Shown: positions 37,656 through 46,074 of the stretch, piece by piece
Layout of the letters: the number at the start of each line of letters is the position of its first letter
How positions within the stretch are numbered: the stretch's first letter is position 1
Assembly (NCBI RefSeq): GCF_001021505.1
Contig: NZ_LDPO01000002.1
Coordinates: 372,001 to 436,000, forward strand
DNA: 64,000 nucleotides
From: Mycolicibacter heraklionensis
GTDB taxonomy: Bacteria; Actinomycetota; Actinomycetes; Mycobacteriales; Mycobacteriaceae
Direction of reading: 5' to 3'
Translations under genes and position numbers: made by a program
Notes under the pieces: model-generated
What the model was told of the DNA's origin: nothing
The model's database searches: none
What the model saw: only the letters and a program-made list of their open reading frames with translations

Positions 37656-38815
37656 TAGATCATCGAGATCGGCGAGATCTTGACGCCGACTTCCAGTGCG
37701 CCGGACAGTTCGCGTGCGGTGTCGTAGTCGTAAACGACATGCCCGCAGATGATGTCGACGTCACGCTTGGCGCGCTGCATCGGGTTGGTCAGGAAGTGCA
37801 CGCTGGCGCCGGAGGCTTCGAGCAGATCGGCGATCACGGCGCGGGATTCGTGCACGATGTGAGCGGCCGCCGCCCGGGCGTCGGCACGCATGGAGCGGCT
37901 GATCCGTTCACGTGCGTCCACCGCGTCCTGGATCCCGCTGACGGTGTTGTCGAACAACCCGTGCAGGGCACGCAGCCTGACCCGCGCATCACCGAGCCGG
38001 ATCTGCGCGGCAGGCTGATTCTTCTGCGCGGCACCGGAATACGCCAGCATCCGCTCGCCCAGGCGCTTCGCGAACAGATCGGCCACCCGTTCGGCCGCGC
38101 CGAGGGCGGGCATCGCCGCGACCAGCGCCAGCGCCGGAACCATCGGCCACCGATATGCCGAGGAGTCGTGCAGCGCGGCGCCCGGTGCCGTTCCCGAGTA
38201 GATGTCGACCACCGTCACCAGGCGGTGCTGCGGCACCCAGGCATCGCTGATCACCACGTCGTTGGATCCGGTCGCCCGCATCCCGGCGGTGTGCCAGACA
38301 TCCTCGACGACGATGTCGCTTGCCGGCAGTAGAGCCAGCGCCGGGTAGGGAGCGTCGTCGGGCCCGCAGATCGCTCCGACCATGATCCAGTCGGCATCCA
38401 TCACCCCGGTGGCCCAGGACCACCGCCCGGAAAGCCGGATCCCGTCGCCGTCGGGCACACCGCGGCCGGTGGGGGCCAGCGGCGCCGGGCACAGCACCGG
38501 CCCGTCGGCGAACACCTCGTCCTGGGCCTGCTCGCCGAAGAGCGCCAGCATCCAGTTGTGCAGCGTGTAGAACGCCAGCGTCCAGGCACTCGATGCGCAG
38601 CCGTGCGCCATCCGGCGAACCGGGTCGAAGATCTGCGGGAAGTCGGCCTGTTGGCCGCCGTAGCGCGCGGGCAACAGCAGGCCGGCCAGCCCGGACTTGC
38701 GATAGTCGCTGATGGTGTCGGCCGGAAGCCGGCGCAGTTCTTCGGCTTCCGCGGCACGTTCGGCCAGGCCGGCGATGAATTCCTCCGTCACACGCGAGTC
38801 CGCAGCGGTCGTCAT
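37655..38815 (-). CDS. Acyl-CoA-dehydrogenase-fold flavin monooxygenase (DszC/SfnC/HsaA-like)
   Basis: 386 aa, full length for group D flavin monooxygenases. The acyl-CoA dehydrogenase fold shows as LLLPARYGGQQADF, GCASSAWTLAFYTLH, LSGRWSWATGVMDADWIMVG and WHTAGMRATGSNDVVISD. The catalytic Glu of true acyl-CoA dehydrogenases is not evident, and the C-terminal DYDTARELSGALEVG-type end resembles oxygenase members such as HsaA, DszC or SfnC. These need reduced flavin from a partner reductase, and a suitable flavin reductase is the next gene. The ATG lies 13 bases from a TetR operator. The substrate is unknown; organosulfur or aromatic compounds are plausible. Confidence 0.82.
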   Translation of the reverse strand: MTTAADSRVTEEFIAGLAERAAEAEELRRLPADTISDYRKSGLAGLLLPARYGGQQADFPQIFDPVRRMAHGCASSAWTLAFYTLHNWMLALFGEQAQDEVFADGPVLCPAPLAPTGRGVPDGDGIRLSGRWSWATGVMDADWIMVGAICGPDDAPYPALALLPASDIVVEDVWHTAGMRATGSNDVVISDAWVPQHRLVTVVDIYSGTAPGAALHDSSAYRWPMVPALALVAAMPALGAAERVADLFAKRLGERMLAYSGAAQKNQPAAQIRLGDARVRLRALHGLFDNTVSGIQDAVDARERISRSMRADARAAAAHIVHESRAVIADLLEASGASVHFLTNPMQRAKRDVDIICGHVVYDYDTARELSGALEVGVKISPISMI

Positions 38816-38827
38816 GTCCGGACCGTA

Positions 38828-38845
38828 CCATACCTTTTGGTATGG
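38828..38845. promoter_or_regulatory. Perfect TetR-type operator
   Basis: CCATACC-TTTT-GGTATGG, a perfect 7-base inverted repeat in the 33-base gap between the TetR gene and the flavin monooxygenase gene. It ends 13 bases before the monooxygenase ATG and begins 4 bases after... the TetR stop side, so a bound repressor would cover the start of the monooxygenase transcript or block read-through. Confidence 0.7.
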
Positions 38846-38848
38846 AAG

Positions 38849-39427
38849 TCAGTGCCGAAGCATCACGTCCAGGAACTGCTCCCGCCAGCCCACCGCACGC
38901 GGGCTCGGCCGCGAACCGGACAGGTGCAGGATCCCGATCCCGGTGGCGAACGTGGCGTTGGCCCGCATTTCTGCCTCGTCCTCGTCGAAACCGTCGTCGA
39001 GAAAGACCTGCCGGACCGCCTTGAGCACCCGCAGATCCGAGCTGCGCACCGCCGCGGCAACGTTGTCCTCCGAGCGCGCCCACTCCCGCATCGCCCGTTC
39101 GAGCATCCAATGGGCGGGCCCGACCAGCGAGGTCATCATGCGGGACAACCGCTCCCGGGGTGGTAGCGCGGCCAGCGCATCGAAGTCGTCGCGGTCGGAG
39201 TCACGCGCAGCCGCCCAAGTGTCGGTCAGGACTTGCCGGTAGGTCTTCATGTCGGCGAAGTGCCAGTAGAAGCTGCCTTTGGTGACCCCGAGCCGCTTGC
39301 AGAGCCGGTCGATGGTCAGCGCCTTGACCCCGTCCTCGGCCAGAATCCGGAAGCCGGCCTGCACCCAGTCCTGCACGGACAGCCGGGGATTGCCACCCGG
39401 CCCGCCAACAGCGTCGGACGTGGCCAT
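38849..39427 (-). CDS. TetR-family repressor of the flavin monooxygenase operon
   Basis: 192 aa. The HTH is KALTIDRLCKRLGVTKGSFY followed by WHFADMKTYRQVL, a strong TetR_N match (about residues 35-67). The C-terminal ligand domain is of the large-pocket type with ERLSRMMTSLVGPAHWMLER. It lies 6 bases downstream of the HEAT-fused flavoprotein gene on the same strand, so it could be expressed from the importer operon as well. The operator at 38828-38845, directly downstream, is its probable target. The ligand is unknown. Confidence 0.88.
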   Translation of the reverse strand: MATSDAVGGPGGNPRLSVQDWVQAGFRILAEDGVKALTIDRLCKRLGVTKGSFYWHFADMKTYRQVLTDTWAAARDSDRDDFDALAALPPRERLSRMMTSLVGPAHWMLERAMREWARSEDNVAAAVRSSDLRVLKAVRQVFLDDGFDEDEAEMRANATFATGIGILHLSGSRPSPRAVGWREQFLDVMLRH

Positions 39428-39433
39428 GGCCAG

Positions 39434-42145
39434 TCAGCGTACTGACCCGGCCGCTTCCTGCAAGGCCCGCCGCGCGTAGGCGCGCACGTCGGCGTCGTTG
39501 TCCTTGACCGCGATCCCCAGCGCATCGCGGGCAGCGACGTCGGATTCGGCCCAGCGGGTCAACCCCAGCACCGCGGCTTTGCGCACGTCGAGATGCGGGT
39601 CCTCCAGGGCCACCGTCAGCAGCGGCACCGCCGCCTCGGCGTGCGCGCCGGCCAGGGCGCGGGCCGCCCCGACCCGCACCTGCCACGCCGACTCGCGCAG
39701 CGCCGGTGTGACGACGGCCAGGTCCTGCGGCCCGCAGCCGATCTCACCGAGCGCGGCCAGCGCGGCCGCACGCACCAGCGGGTCGGGGTCGGCGATCAAG
39801 ACCCGCACGGTATCGGCCCCGGCGCGCAACGTCGCGCACGCGTTGGCCGCTGCGACACGCACTTCGCGGTTGCCGTCGCCGGCGGCGACCGCCACCGTCG
39901 CGGCATCGTCGACCGAGACCAACGCACGCACCGCCTCGATGCGCACCCGGTGGTCGGGGTCGGCCAGTGCGGCCCGGTAGTCCGCCGGGTCTCCGGCCCG
40001 CCGACTGGACAGCAGGTACACCACGCAGGCCCGCACCACCGGGTCCGGCGAGTTCAGCTGCGGACCGGCCGCCGACGGGTCGGGTACCACCTCGACCAGT
40101 TCACGCACCCCGTCGGCGGCGGTGCGGCGCACCGCGGCGTCAGCGTCGGCGAGCGCGCCGAACAGCGCAGCGGCGTAGCCGTCGGGAGTGTGCTCGCTCA
40201 ACGCGGCGACCGCGGTCCGCCGCACCGCCGGATCGGGATCGGCGAGGAAACCGGCCAGATCGGCCAATGTCGGCTCCTCCAGCGCGACGACCGCCGCGAT
40301 CCGGGGCGACGGCGGGTGCGCCGCGGCCGGTGCCGCAACCCGCGACCCCGCGGTCGCGGGGGCCTGGCCACCCAGCAGCGGCGGCTGCGACACCGCATGC
40401 ACTGACTGGTCGGCCGGCGGCAGGCCGTCCAGTTCGGGGACGGCCACGAAGTAGGGGGCGACCGGCCGCTTGAGGAATTCCATTGCACCGTCGGCACGTT
40501 TGCGCACGTTGAGGTGATAACCCCACTGCGCGTCGTCACGGCCGGGCAGGTCGGCGCGGTCGTGGTAGAGGCCCCAGCGTGACTCGGTGCGGGTCAGCGA
40601 CGACCGAGCCGCCAACTCCGCGCAGTCCCGGATGAAGGACACCTCGACCGCGCGCATCAGCTCGTGCGGACTGCGCGCACCCATCTCGGCGATCTCCCCG
40701 CGCATCCGCTCGAAGGTCTGCACTGCCAGCGACAGCTTGGCAGCCGTCTTGGGCGGCGCCACATAGTCGTTGACGAACCGGCGCAGCTTGTATTCCACCT
40801 GCGGCTGCGGTGGGCCGTCGAGGTGACGCAGCGGGCGATAGATCAGCTCGTGTGCCTCGGCGAGCTGATCAGCCGGAAGCTCCTGCGGTGCCGTGATTTC
40901 GGCCAGCGTGGAGGCCGCGTGCGCACCGGCCAGATCGCCGAACACGAAGGCCCCGATCATGTAGTTGTGCGGCACGCAGGCCAGATCTCCGGCCGCGTAC
41001 AGCCCGCGCACCGTGGTGCGGGCATGCTCGTCTACCCACACTCCCGATGCGGAATGCCCCGAGCACAAACCGATCTCGGAGATGTGCATCTCGATGTCGT
41101 GGGTGCGGTAATCATGGCCACGGTTGGCGTGGAAGGTACCGCGGGTGGGCCGCTCGGTGGTGTGCAGGATGTTCTCCAGCGCCGACAGCGTCTCGTCGGG
41201 CAGGTGCGACACCTTGAGGTAAATCGGCCCGCGCGCGGAGTCGACCTCGGACTTGACCTCGGCCATCATCTGCCCGGACCAGTAGTCGGAGTCGACGAAT
41301 CGCTCCCCCAGCGCGTTCACCTGATAGCCGCCGAACGGATTGGCCACGTAGGCGCAGGCCGGGCCGTTGTAGTCCTTGATCAGCGGGTTGACCTGGAAGC
41401 ATTCGATGCCGGACAGCTCGGCGCCGGCGTGATAGGCCATCGAGTAGCCGTCGCCGGCATTGGTCGGGTTCTCATACGTGCCGTAGAGGTACCCCGACGC
41501 CGGCAGCCCGAGTCGCCCGCACGGCCCAGTGGCCAGGATCACCGCCTTGGCGCCGACGGCCACGAATTCGCCGGTGCGGGTGTGCAATGCCGCGGCCCCC
41601 ACCGCCCGGCCGTCCCGGGTGAGCACCCGCACCGGCATCAGCCGGTTTTCGATGCGGATCTTCTCGCGCATCGCGCGTTGCCGCAGCACCCGGTAGAGCG
41701 CCTTCTTGACGTCCTTGCCCTCGGGCATCGGCAGCACGTAGGACCCGGAGCGGTGCACGCGGCGCACCGCGTACTCGCCGTGCTCGTCCTTTTCGAACTT
41801 CACCCCGTAGCGTTCCAGCCGCTGCACCATGGCGAAGCCCCGGGTGGCGGTCTGATAAATGGTGCGCTGGTTGACGATTCCGTCGTTGGCACGGGTGATC
41901 TCGGCGACGTAGTCCTCGGGTTCGGCCTTGCCGGGGATCACCGCGTTGTTGACGCCGTCCATGCCCATCGCCAGCGCCCCGGAGTGCCGTACGTGAGCCT
42001 TCTCCAGGAGCAGCACCTGCGCGCCGTGTTCGGCGGCGGTGAGCGCGGCCATGGTGCCGGCGGTGCCCCCGCCGATCACCAGCACATCGCAGTCCAGCCG
42101 CAGCGGTGTCGCGACATCCGGTATCTGCAAGGACGTCTGCGTCAT
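39434..42145 (-). CDS. AprA/fumarate-reductase-like flavoprotein fused to HEAT repeats
   Basis: 903 aa. Residues about 17-600 are an FAD flavoprotein of the succinate dehydrogenase/fumarate reductase/AprA superfamily: CDVLVIGGGTAGTMAALTAA (19-38), SGALAMGMDGVNNAV, AVILATGPCGRLG and GLYAAGDLACVPHNYMIGAF (FAD region II). The early MDGVNNAVIPG and the partner ferredoxin point to AprA (APS reductase alpha) more than to SdhA. Residues about 623-903 are seven or more HEAT repeats with recurring DPDPxVRxxAxxAL units, as in PBS-lyase-type HEAT proteins. Between them lies a Pro/Ala-rich linker. The ATG at 42143-42145 overlaps the ABC ATPase stop; the longer upstream frame is a shadow. Last gene of the importer operon. 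The substrate is unknown. Confidence 0.83.
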   Translation of the reverse strand: MTQTSLQIPDVATPLRLDCDVLVIGGGTAGTMAALTAAEHGAQVLLLEKAHVRHSGALAMGMDGVNNAVIPGKAEPEDYVAEITRANDGIVNQRTIYQTATRGFAMVQRLERYGVKFEKDEHGEYAVRRVHRSGSYVLPMPEGKDVKKALYRVLRQRAMREKIRIENRLMPVRVLTRDGRAVGAAALHTRTGEFVAVGAKAVILATGPCGRLGLPASGYLYGTYENPTNAGDGYSMAYHAGAELSGIECFQVNPLIKDYNGPACAYVANPFGGYQVNALGERFVDSDYWSGQMMAEVKSEVDSARGPIYLKVSHLPDETLSALENILHTTERPTRGTFHANRGHDYRTHDIEMHISEIGLCSGHSASGVWVDEHARTTVRGLYAAGDLACVPHNYMIGAFVFGDLAGAHAASTLAEITAPQELPADQLAEAHELIYRPLRHLDGPPQPQVEYKLRRFVNDYVAPPKTAAKLSLAVQTFERMRGEIAEMGARSPHELMRAVEVSFIRDCAELAARSSLTRTESRWGLYHDRADLPGRDDAQWGYHLNVRKRADGAMEFLKRPVAPYFVAVPELDGLPPADQSVHAVSQPPLLGGQAPATAGSRVAAPAAAHPPSPRIAAVVALEEPTLADLAGFLADPDPAVRRTAVAALSEHTPDGYAAALFGALADADAAVRRTAADGVRELVEVVPDPSAAGPQLNSPDPVVRACVVYLLSSRRAGDPADYRAALADPDHRVRIEAVRALVSVDDAATVAVAAGDGNREVRVAAANACATLRAGADTVRVLIADPDPLVRAAALAALGEIGCGPQDLAVVTPALRESAWQVRVGAARALAGAHAEAAVPLLTVALEDPHLDVRKAAVLGLTRWAESDVAARDALGIAVKDNDADVRAYARRALQEAAGSVR

Positions 42146-42876
42146 GATGAGTGCTCCAATGCGGCGAGAACGGCGGCACGCAGTCCGGGTTCGGCTCGGC
42201 CGCTGCGTGGTTCGGGGACCTCGATGAGCGCCCGCAACGGCTGTCCGGCGCGCCCCAGCACCGCCACCCGGTCGCCGAGCGCCAGTGCCTCGTCGACATC
42301 GTGGGTGACGAACACGATCGTGGTCGGGTGGGATCGCCAGGTGTCGATCAGCAGCGCCTGCATGGCAGCTCGGGTGGCGCTGTCCAGCGCCCCGAAGGGT
42401 TCGTCCATCATCACCGCCCGGGGTGCGCCGGCCAGGCCGCGCGCCAACTGAACCCGTTGCCGCATCCCGCCGGAGAGGCTTTTCGGCAGGTAGTCGCCGA
42501 AGCCGGTCAGCCCCAACTCGGCGATCCACCGGTCGGCCTCGGTCCGTCGCCCGGTGCGCGGCACGCCGCGCAGCCGCAGCGCGAGCTCGATGTTGGAGCG
42601 CACCGAACGCCACGGCAGCAGCGCGTTGTCCTGGAACACCACGCCACGGTCTCGCGAGGTGGTCCGCACCGCGGCGTCGTCTGCCAGCACCCGCCCCTGC
42701 TCGGGGAGCAGCAATCCGGCCAGTGCGCGCAGCACCGTCGACTTGCCGCAGCCGGAGGGACCGGTCAGCACCAGGATCTCGCCGGGGCGCACGGCCAGGC
42801 TGAGCTCGTCGATCACCGGAGAGTCGGTGTAGGACAGCCGGACCCGGTCCAGGGTCAGGCTCATGCCAACCGTCAT
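42142..42876 (-). CDS. ABC importer ATPase, sulfonate/nitrate/taurine class
   Basis: A 244-aa nucleotide-binding subunit of the SsuB/TauB/NrtD class. Walker [10 protein letters not shown] (39-47), Q-loop [14 protein letters not shown], signature [16 protein letters not shown], Walker [12 protein letters not shown] and switch [22 protein letters not shown] with MRQRVQLAR is typical of this class. It overlaps both neighbours by four bases (permease upstream, flavoprotein downstream), so the subunits and the enzyme are translated as one unit. The transported compound cannot be told from the ATPase. Confidence 0.93.
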   Translation of the reverse strand: MTVGMSLTLDRVRLSYTDSPVIDELSLAVRPGEILVLTGPSGCGKSTVLRALAGLLLPEQGRVLADDAAVRTTSRDRGVVFQDNALLPWRSVRSNIELALRLRGVPRTGRRTEADRWIAELGLTGFGDYLPKSLSGGMRQRVQLARGLAGAPRAVMMDEPFGALDSATRAAMQALLIDTWRSHPTTIVFVTHDVDEALALGDRVAVLGRAGQPLRALIEVPEPRSGRAEPGLRAAVLAALEHSS

Positions 42877-43721
42877 CGCCGGTTCTCCTCGCTGCGCGGC
42901 AGCCAGCGGGTCAGCCGGCGCCCGACCGTCTCCACCACCGCCGAGGTGACGAACCCCAGCACCCCGATGGTGATGATGCCGACGAACACGTCCGGGTAGG
43001 CCAGCACGGTGTAGGCCTGCCAGGTGCGATATCCGATTCCGAGGCGCCCGGAGATCATCTCCGCAGAGATCACGCAGATCCACGACACCCCCATGCCGAC
43101 CGAGAGCCCACCGAACACGCCCGGCGCGACGCCCGGAATCACCACCTGGCTCAACACATCCCAGCGTCCGCCGCCCAGGGTGCGGACCGAGTCCTCCCAC
43201 AGCGTGGGCAGGGCACGCACCGCGTGGCGGGTGCTGACCAAGATCGGGAAGAAGGCGGCCAGGAACGTGATGAACACGATGCCCTGTTCACTGGCCGGGA
43301 ACAGCAGGATCGCGACCGGAACCAGCGCAATGGCAGGGATGGGCCGGATCAGTTCGGTGAGCGGGCCAACGACATCTGCGGCCACCCGCGATCTGCCCAG
43401 CAGGATGCCGGTGGCGACGCCCACCGTTGCCGCCAGGCCGAATCCGGTGAGGATCCGGATCAGCGACTGGGCCAGATCGAGCCAGTACGCCTCGGTGGCC
43501 AGCCGGCGCACCAGCGTGGTGAAGACCTCATCGACGGTGGGCAGCGTGTCGAACCGCAGCCACCACCGCGCATCGGCGACGGTCAGCAGCTGCCACAGCC
43601 CGAGCGCTGCCGCCACCGACGCCAGCCGCAGCAACCATGACCACCGTGGTTTCCGTGCCCGGCGCGGCACTGCGTCGACCGGAGCAGTCGCGGCCGGGGC
43701 ACCGGTCAGGACCGCGGTCAC
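42873..43721 (-). CDS. ABC importer permease, SsuC/TauC-like
   Basis: A 282-aa membrane protein with about six helices (first at roughly residues 33-50). The BPD_transp_1 core is present: LGGGRWDVLSQVVIPGVAPG is the EAA-type loop that touches the ATPase, and MGVSWICVISAEMISGRLGI is the motif common in sulfonate/nitrate permeases. The GTG at 43719-43721 overlaps the stop of the binding-protein gene (GTGA). The open frame further upstream lies within that gene and is rejected. Confidence 0.93.
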   Translation of the reverse strand: MTAVLTGAPAATAPVDAVPRRARKPRWSWLLRLASVAAALGLWQLLTVADARWWLRFDTLPTVDEVFTTLVRRLATEAYWLDLAQSLIRILTGFGLAATVGVATGILLGRSRVAADVVGPLTELIRPIPAIALVPVAILLFPASEQGIVFITFLAAFFPILVSTRHAVRALPTLWEDSVRTLGGGRWDVLSQVVIPGVAPGVFGGLSVGMGVSWICVISAEMISGRLGIGYRTWQAYTVLAYPDVFVGIITIGVLGFVTSAVVETVGRRLTRWLPRSEENRR

Positions 43722-45079
43722 GCCGCACCCGCCAGGGCCTGCCGGTAGTCCAGCACGATGCCGCCCGGATGCGCGGCGACATAGCGTTGCGCCCCCGCGG
43801 TCGTGTCGAAGGGCAGGTAGTGCGCACCGTCGCGAACCCACGCGGATTTGTCGGCGAACCAGCGGGTGCCCAGTTCGGCGTCGTGGACATAGGCCGCCCG
43901 AAGGTGATCGCCGCGGGCGGTCGCGGCCCGCACGGCGTCCAGCAGGGTGTCAGCGTCCGGCACGGTCACGGTCGTTTCGGATCCGTCCAGCCACAGCTCG
44001 CCGCCGACCGTCGTGGGTTTGTCGATCGCGCCGAGCACCTTGTCGTAGTCCAGCTTTCGCGCGGCGAACGCCTCCCGCAGCGGCTGGTCATTGACGAACC
44101 CGTCCACGTCGAAGTCGGCCAGTTCGGCGAAGTCACCGATGGACTTGAGGTAGGGCACGTCGTTTTTCAGCGCAGCGACCAGCTGCGGTTTGAGAGTGGC
44201 GTCGAACGAGGTGCCGCCCGGCCCGTTGTAGAGGTAGACGACCTCCTGCGGCAGCCCGCTGCCCTCGGCGACGATCCGGGCCGCCTCCAACGGTTTGCGT
44301 TTCAGGAAGTCGGTGGCGTCCAACTGGGCTTGCAGGAACGCGTCGAGCACCTCCGGGTGGGCCCGCGTATAGCTGCGGCGCACGACCACCCCGTGCAGGG
44401 TCGGGTAGTTGAGTTCGGCGCCGTCGTAGAGCAGGCGTGCCCGGTCCTGGTACACCAGCAGTCCAGGCCAGGCCACGAATTGTGACAGGCCTTGGACCTG
44501 ACCGGATTCCAGCGCTGAGGCGCCGACCTGCGGCTGCTGGTTGAGCACCTCGACGCCCGTTCCGGTGCCCGCCAGGGCCCGCAGCAGGGTGCCGTGGCCG
44601 GCCGAACCCACGCTGGCGGACACCTTGACGCCGGCCAGATCGGCCAGCGTGGCCGCATCGGAGTCGGGCGCCACCACCACCATGTTCAGCGCACCGGCGG
44701 GGTGGTAACCGGTCACCGAAACGATCTCGGTGCGGGCCTGTTCGTTGGCCCGGGTCCGGACGCCGTTGACCAGCATGGGGTAGTCACCCATCGAGCCGAT
44801 GTCGATCTTCTCGGCGAGCATCTGCGCGGTGATCGGCGCCCCGGTGTCGTAGTCCTGCCAATCGACCCGGTACCGGGTCCCGGTCCGGTCGGTGATGTCG
44901 GCGAGCCGACGCTCCAGGTAGCCGCGGGCGCGCAGCAGCGTACCGGCGGTCGCGGTGTTGATGGTCTTGGACTGGTAGCCCACCACCACGTCGACGGAAT
45001 CACCCGCCGTCGTGGAGTCCAGCGAGCATCCGGCCGCGGCGAGGACGACGCTGGTCAGCAGGACGAGGGATCTCTTCAT
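43718..45079 (-). CDS. Lipoprotein substrate-binding protein with a NosL-like C-terminal tail
   Basis: 453 aa, about 100 more than usual for SsuA/TauA proteins. The signal peptide ends in a lipobox VVLAAAGCS with the lipidated Cys18. Residues about 30-330 are the type II periplasmic-binding fold of the nitrate/sulfonate class: VVVGYQSKTINTATAG, IDIGSMGDYPMLVNG, VKVSASVGSAGHGTLLRAL. The extra C-terminus (about 395-445) has WFADKSAWVRDGAHYLPFDT then AGAQRYVAAHPGGIVLDY, which resembles the Asp-Ala...FxxxxxAxxFxxxHGG pattern of the NosL copper-binding family. Clear copper-ligand Met/Cys residues are not seen. The fusion suggests the tail modulates substrate binding or delivery. Confidence 0.82.
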   Translation of the reverse strand: MKRSLVLLTSVVLAAAGCSLDSTTAGDSVDVVVGYQSKTINTATAGTLLRARGYLERRLADITDRTGTRYRVDWQDYDTGAPITAQMLAEKIDIGSMGDYPMLVNGVRTRANEQARTEIVSVTGYHPAGALNMVVVAPDSDAATLADLAGVKVSASVGSAGHGTLLRALAGTGTGVEVLNQQPQVGASALESGQVQGLSQFVAWPGLLVYQDRARLLYDGAELNYPTLHGVVVRRSYTRAHPEVLDAFLQAQLDATDFLKRKPLEAARIVAEGSGLPQEVVYLYNGPGGTSFDATLKPQLVAALKNDVPYLKSIGDFAELADFDVDGFVNDQPLREAFAARKLDYDKVLGAIDKPTTVGGELWLDGSETTVTVPDADTLLDAVRAATARGDHLRAAYVHDAELGTRWFADKSAWVRDGAHYLPFDTTAGAQRYVAAHPGGIVLDYRQALAGAA

Positions 45080-45103
45080 GAAAAACCTTGATGGTCAACG
45101 CAT

Positions 45104-45331
45104 TCAGCGAATGAGATAGGGCATGTTGACGGTGACAGCACCGGTCGGACAGCGTGCGGCGCACGGTCCGCAGTACCAGCACTCGTCGACGTGCATGAAG
45201 GCCTTGCCGTTGTCCGGGTTGATCGCCAGGGAATCCAGCGGACAGATGTCGACGCACAGCGTGCAGCCGGAGATGCACAGTGATTCGTCGATCGTCACGG
45301 GGACGTCGGCACGGCCGTTGACCAGTGTCAT
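45104..45331 (-). CDS. Small 2x[4Fe-4S] ferredoxin, AprB-like
   Basis: 75 aa. Cluster-binding sets: CISGCTLCVDICP and CWYCGPCAARCP, each with a following Pro, giving two [4Fe-4S] clusters. HVDECWYCGPCAARCPTGAV resembles AprB, the electron-transfer subunit of APS reductase, more than clostridial ferredoxins, because of the Trp between the first two cysteines of the second set. The long C-terminal AprB tail that wraps AprA is missing. The ATG at 45329-45331 overlaps the GntR stop. It is probably the electron partner of the flavoprotein at the end of the operon. Confidence 0.9.
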   Translation of the reverse strand: MTLVNGRADVPVTIDESLCISGCTLCVDICPLDSLAINPDNGKAFMHVDECWYCGPCAARCPTGAVTVNMPYLIR

Positions 45332-46068
45332 GGATAGCTCCTTGTCAGGGTGCCGCGCATGGTGACGCGGTCACCGCGCATCCGGATGTATTCGAGATCC
45401 ACGGGCCGGCCGTCCTCCAGGCTGGTGAGCCGTTCCAGCATCAGCAGCGCCGCGCCGCCGGGAAGCTGCAGGATCGCCGCGGTGTGCGGGTCGGCCGGAA
45501 TCGCCTCCAGCGCCAAAGTCGCGTCGCCCAGGCGTTGCCCGCTGATCTGTTCGATCAACGGAAACACGTCGGTGGACTCCAGCGGATGGGCCAGTACGGC
45601 CGCACCGATATCGGGCGCCAGATAGGTCTGGTCCAGGCTCAGCGGCACATCACCCAGGTAGCGCAGCCGTTCGACGAAGACCACCTGGGCGCCGACACCG
45701 AGTCCCAGCCGCCGGGCGACCGACGGCGGGGCGCCCACCGTCGTCGCCACCCGCACTTCGTTGCGCACTTCTTGAGCATCGAAGGTCTCCTGCAGGCCGC
45801 GCAGGGCGTCCAGTCCGTGGTCGTATTTGTGCTGCGCCACATGGGTGCCCGTTCTCGGCCCGCGGTGGATCAGCCCTTCGGCCTTCAGGGCGGCCAGTGC
45901 CTCGCGAACGATGTTGCGGGAGACGACGAACTCAGTGGCCAGTTCCGGTTCGCCGGGCAATCCCTCGTCGTAGGCGCCGGCGTGGATCTGATGGCGCAGC
46001 ACGTCGGCGACCTGCCGCGCCCGGTCCGCGCGGCGAATCGGCTGCGATGCGACGCGGGCTTCGGCCAT
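45328..46068 (-). CDS. GntR/HutC-family regulator with UTRA domain
   Basis: 246 aa. The winged helix spans about 15-80: RQVADVLRHQIHAGAYDEGL, ELATEFVVSRNIVREALAAL and LIHRGPRTGTHV. The UTRA ligand-binding domain follows (about 95-240) with VFVERLRYLGDVPLSLDQTY, LPGGAALLMLERL and DLEYIRMRGDRV. Mutual position as first gene of the operon argues for substrate-responsive control of the importer and redox genes. The ATG at 46066-46068 follows a -10 box by six bases, so the mRNA is probably leaderless. Confidence 0.9.
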   Translation of the reverse strand: MAEARVASQPIRRADRARQVADVLRHQIHAGAYDEGLPGEPELATEFVVSRNIVREALAALKAEGLIHRGPRTGTHVAQHKYDHGLDALRGLQETFDAQEVRNEVRVATTVGAPPSVARRLGLGVGAQVVFVERLRYLGDVPLSLDQTYLAPDIGAAVLAHPLESTDVFPLIEQISGQRLGDATLALEAIPADPHTAAILQLPGGAALLMLERLTSLEDGRPVDLEYIRMRGDRVTMRGTLTRSYP

Positions 46069-46074
46069 GCAGAC

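Noticed and set aside
39434..45331. Dissimilatory or assimilatory APS reductase
   Set aside because: The ferredoxin lacks the AprB C-terminal tail, the flavoprotein is a HEAT fusion, and no sat, qmo or sulfite reductase genes are near. Similarity to AprAB is retained only as a family resemblance.
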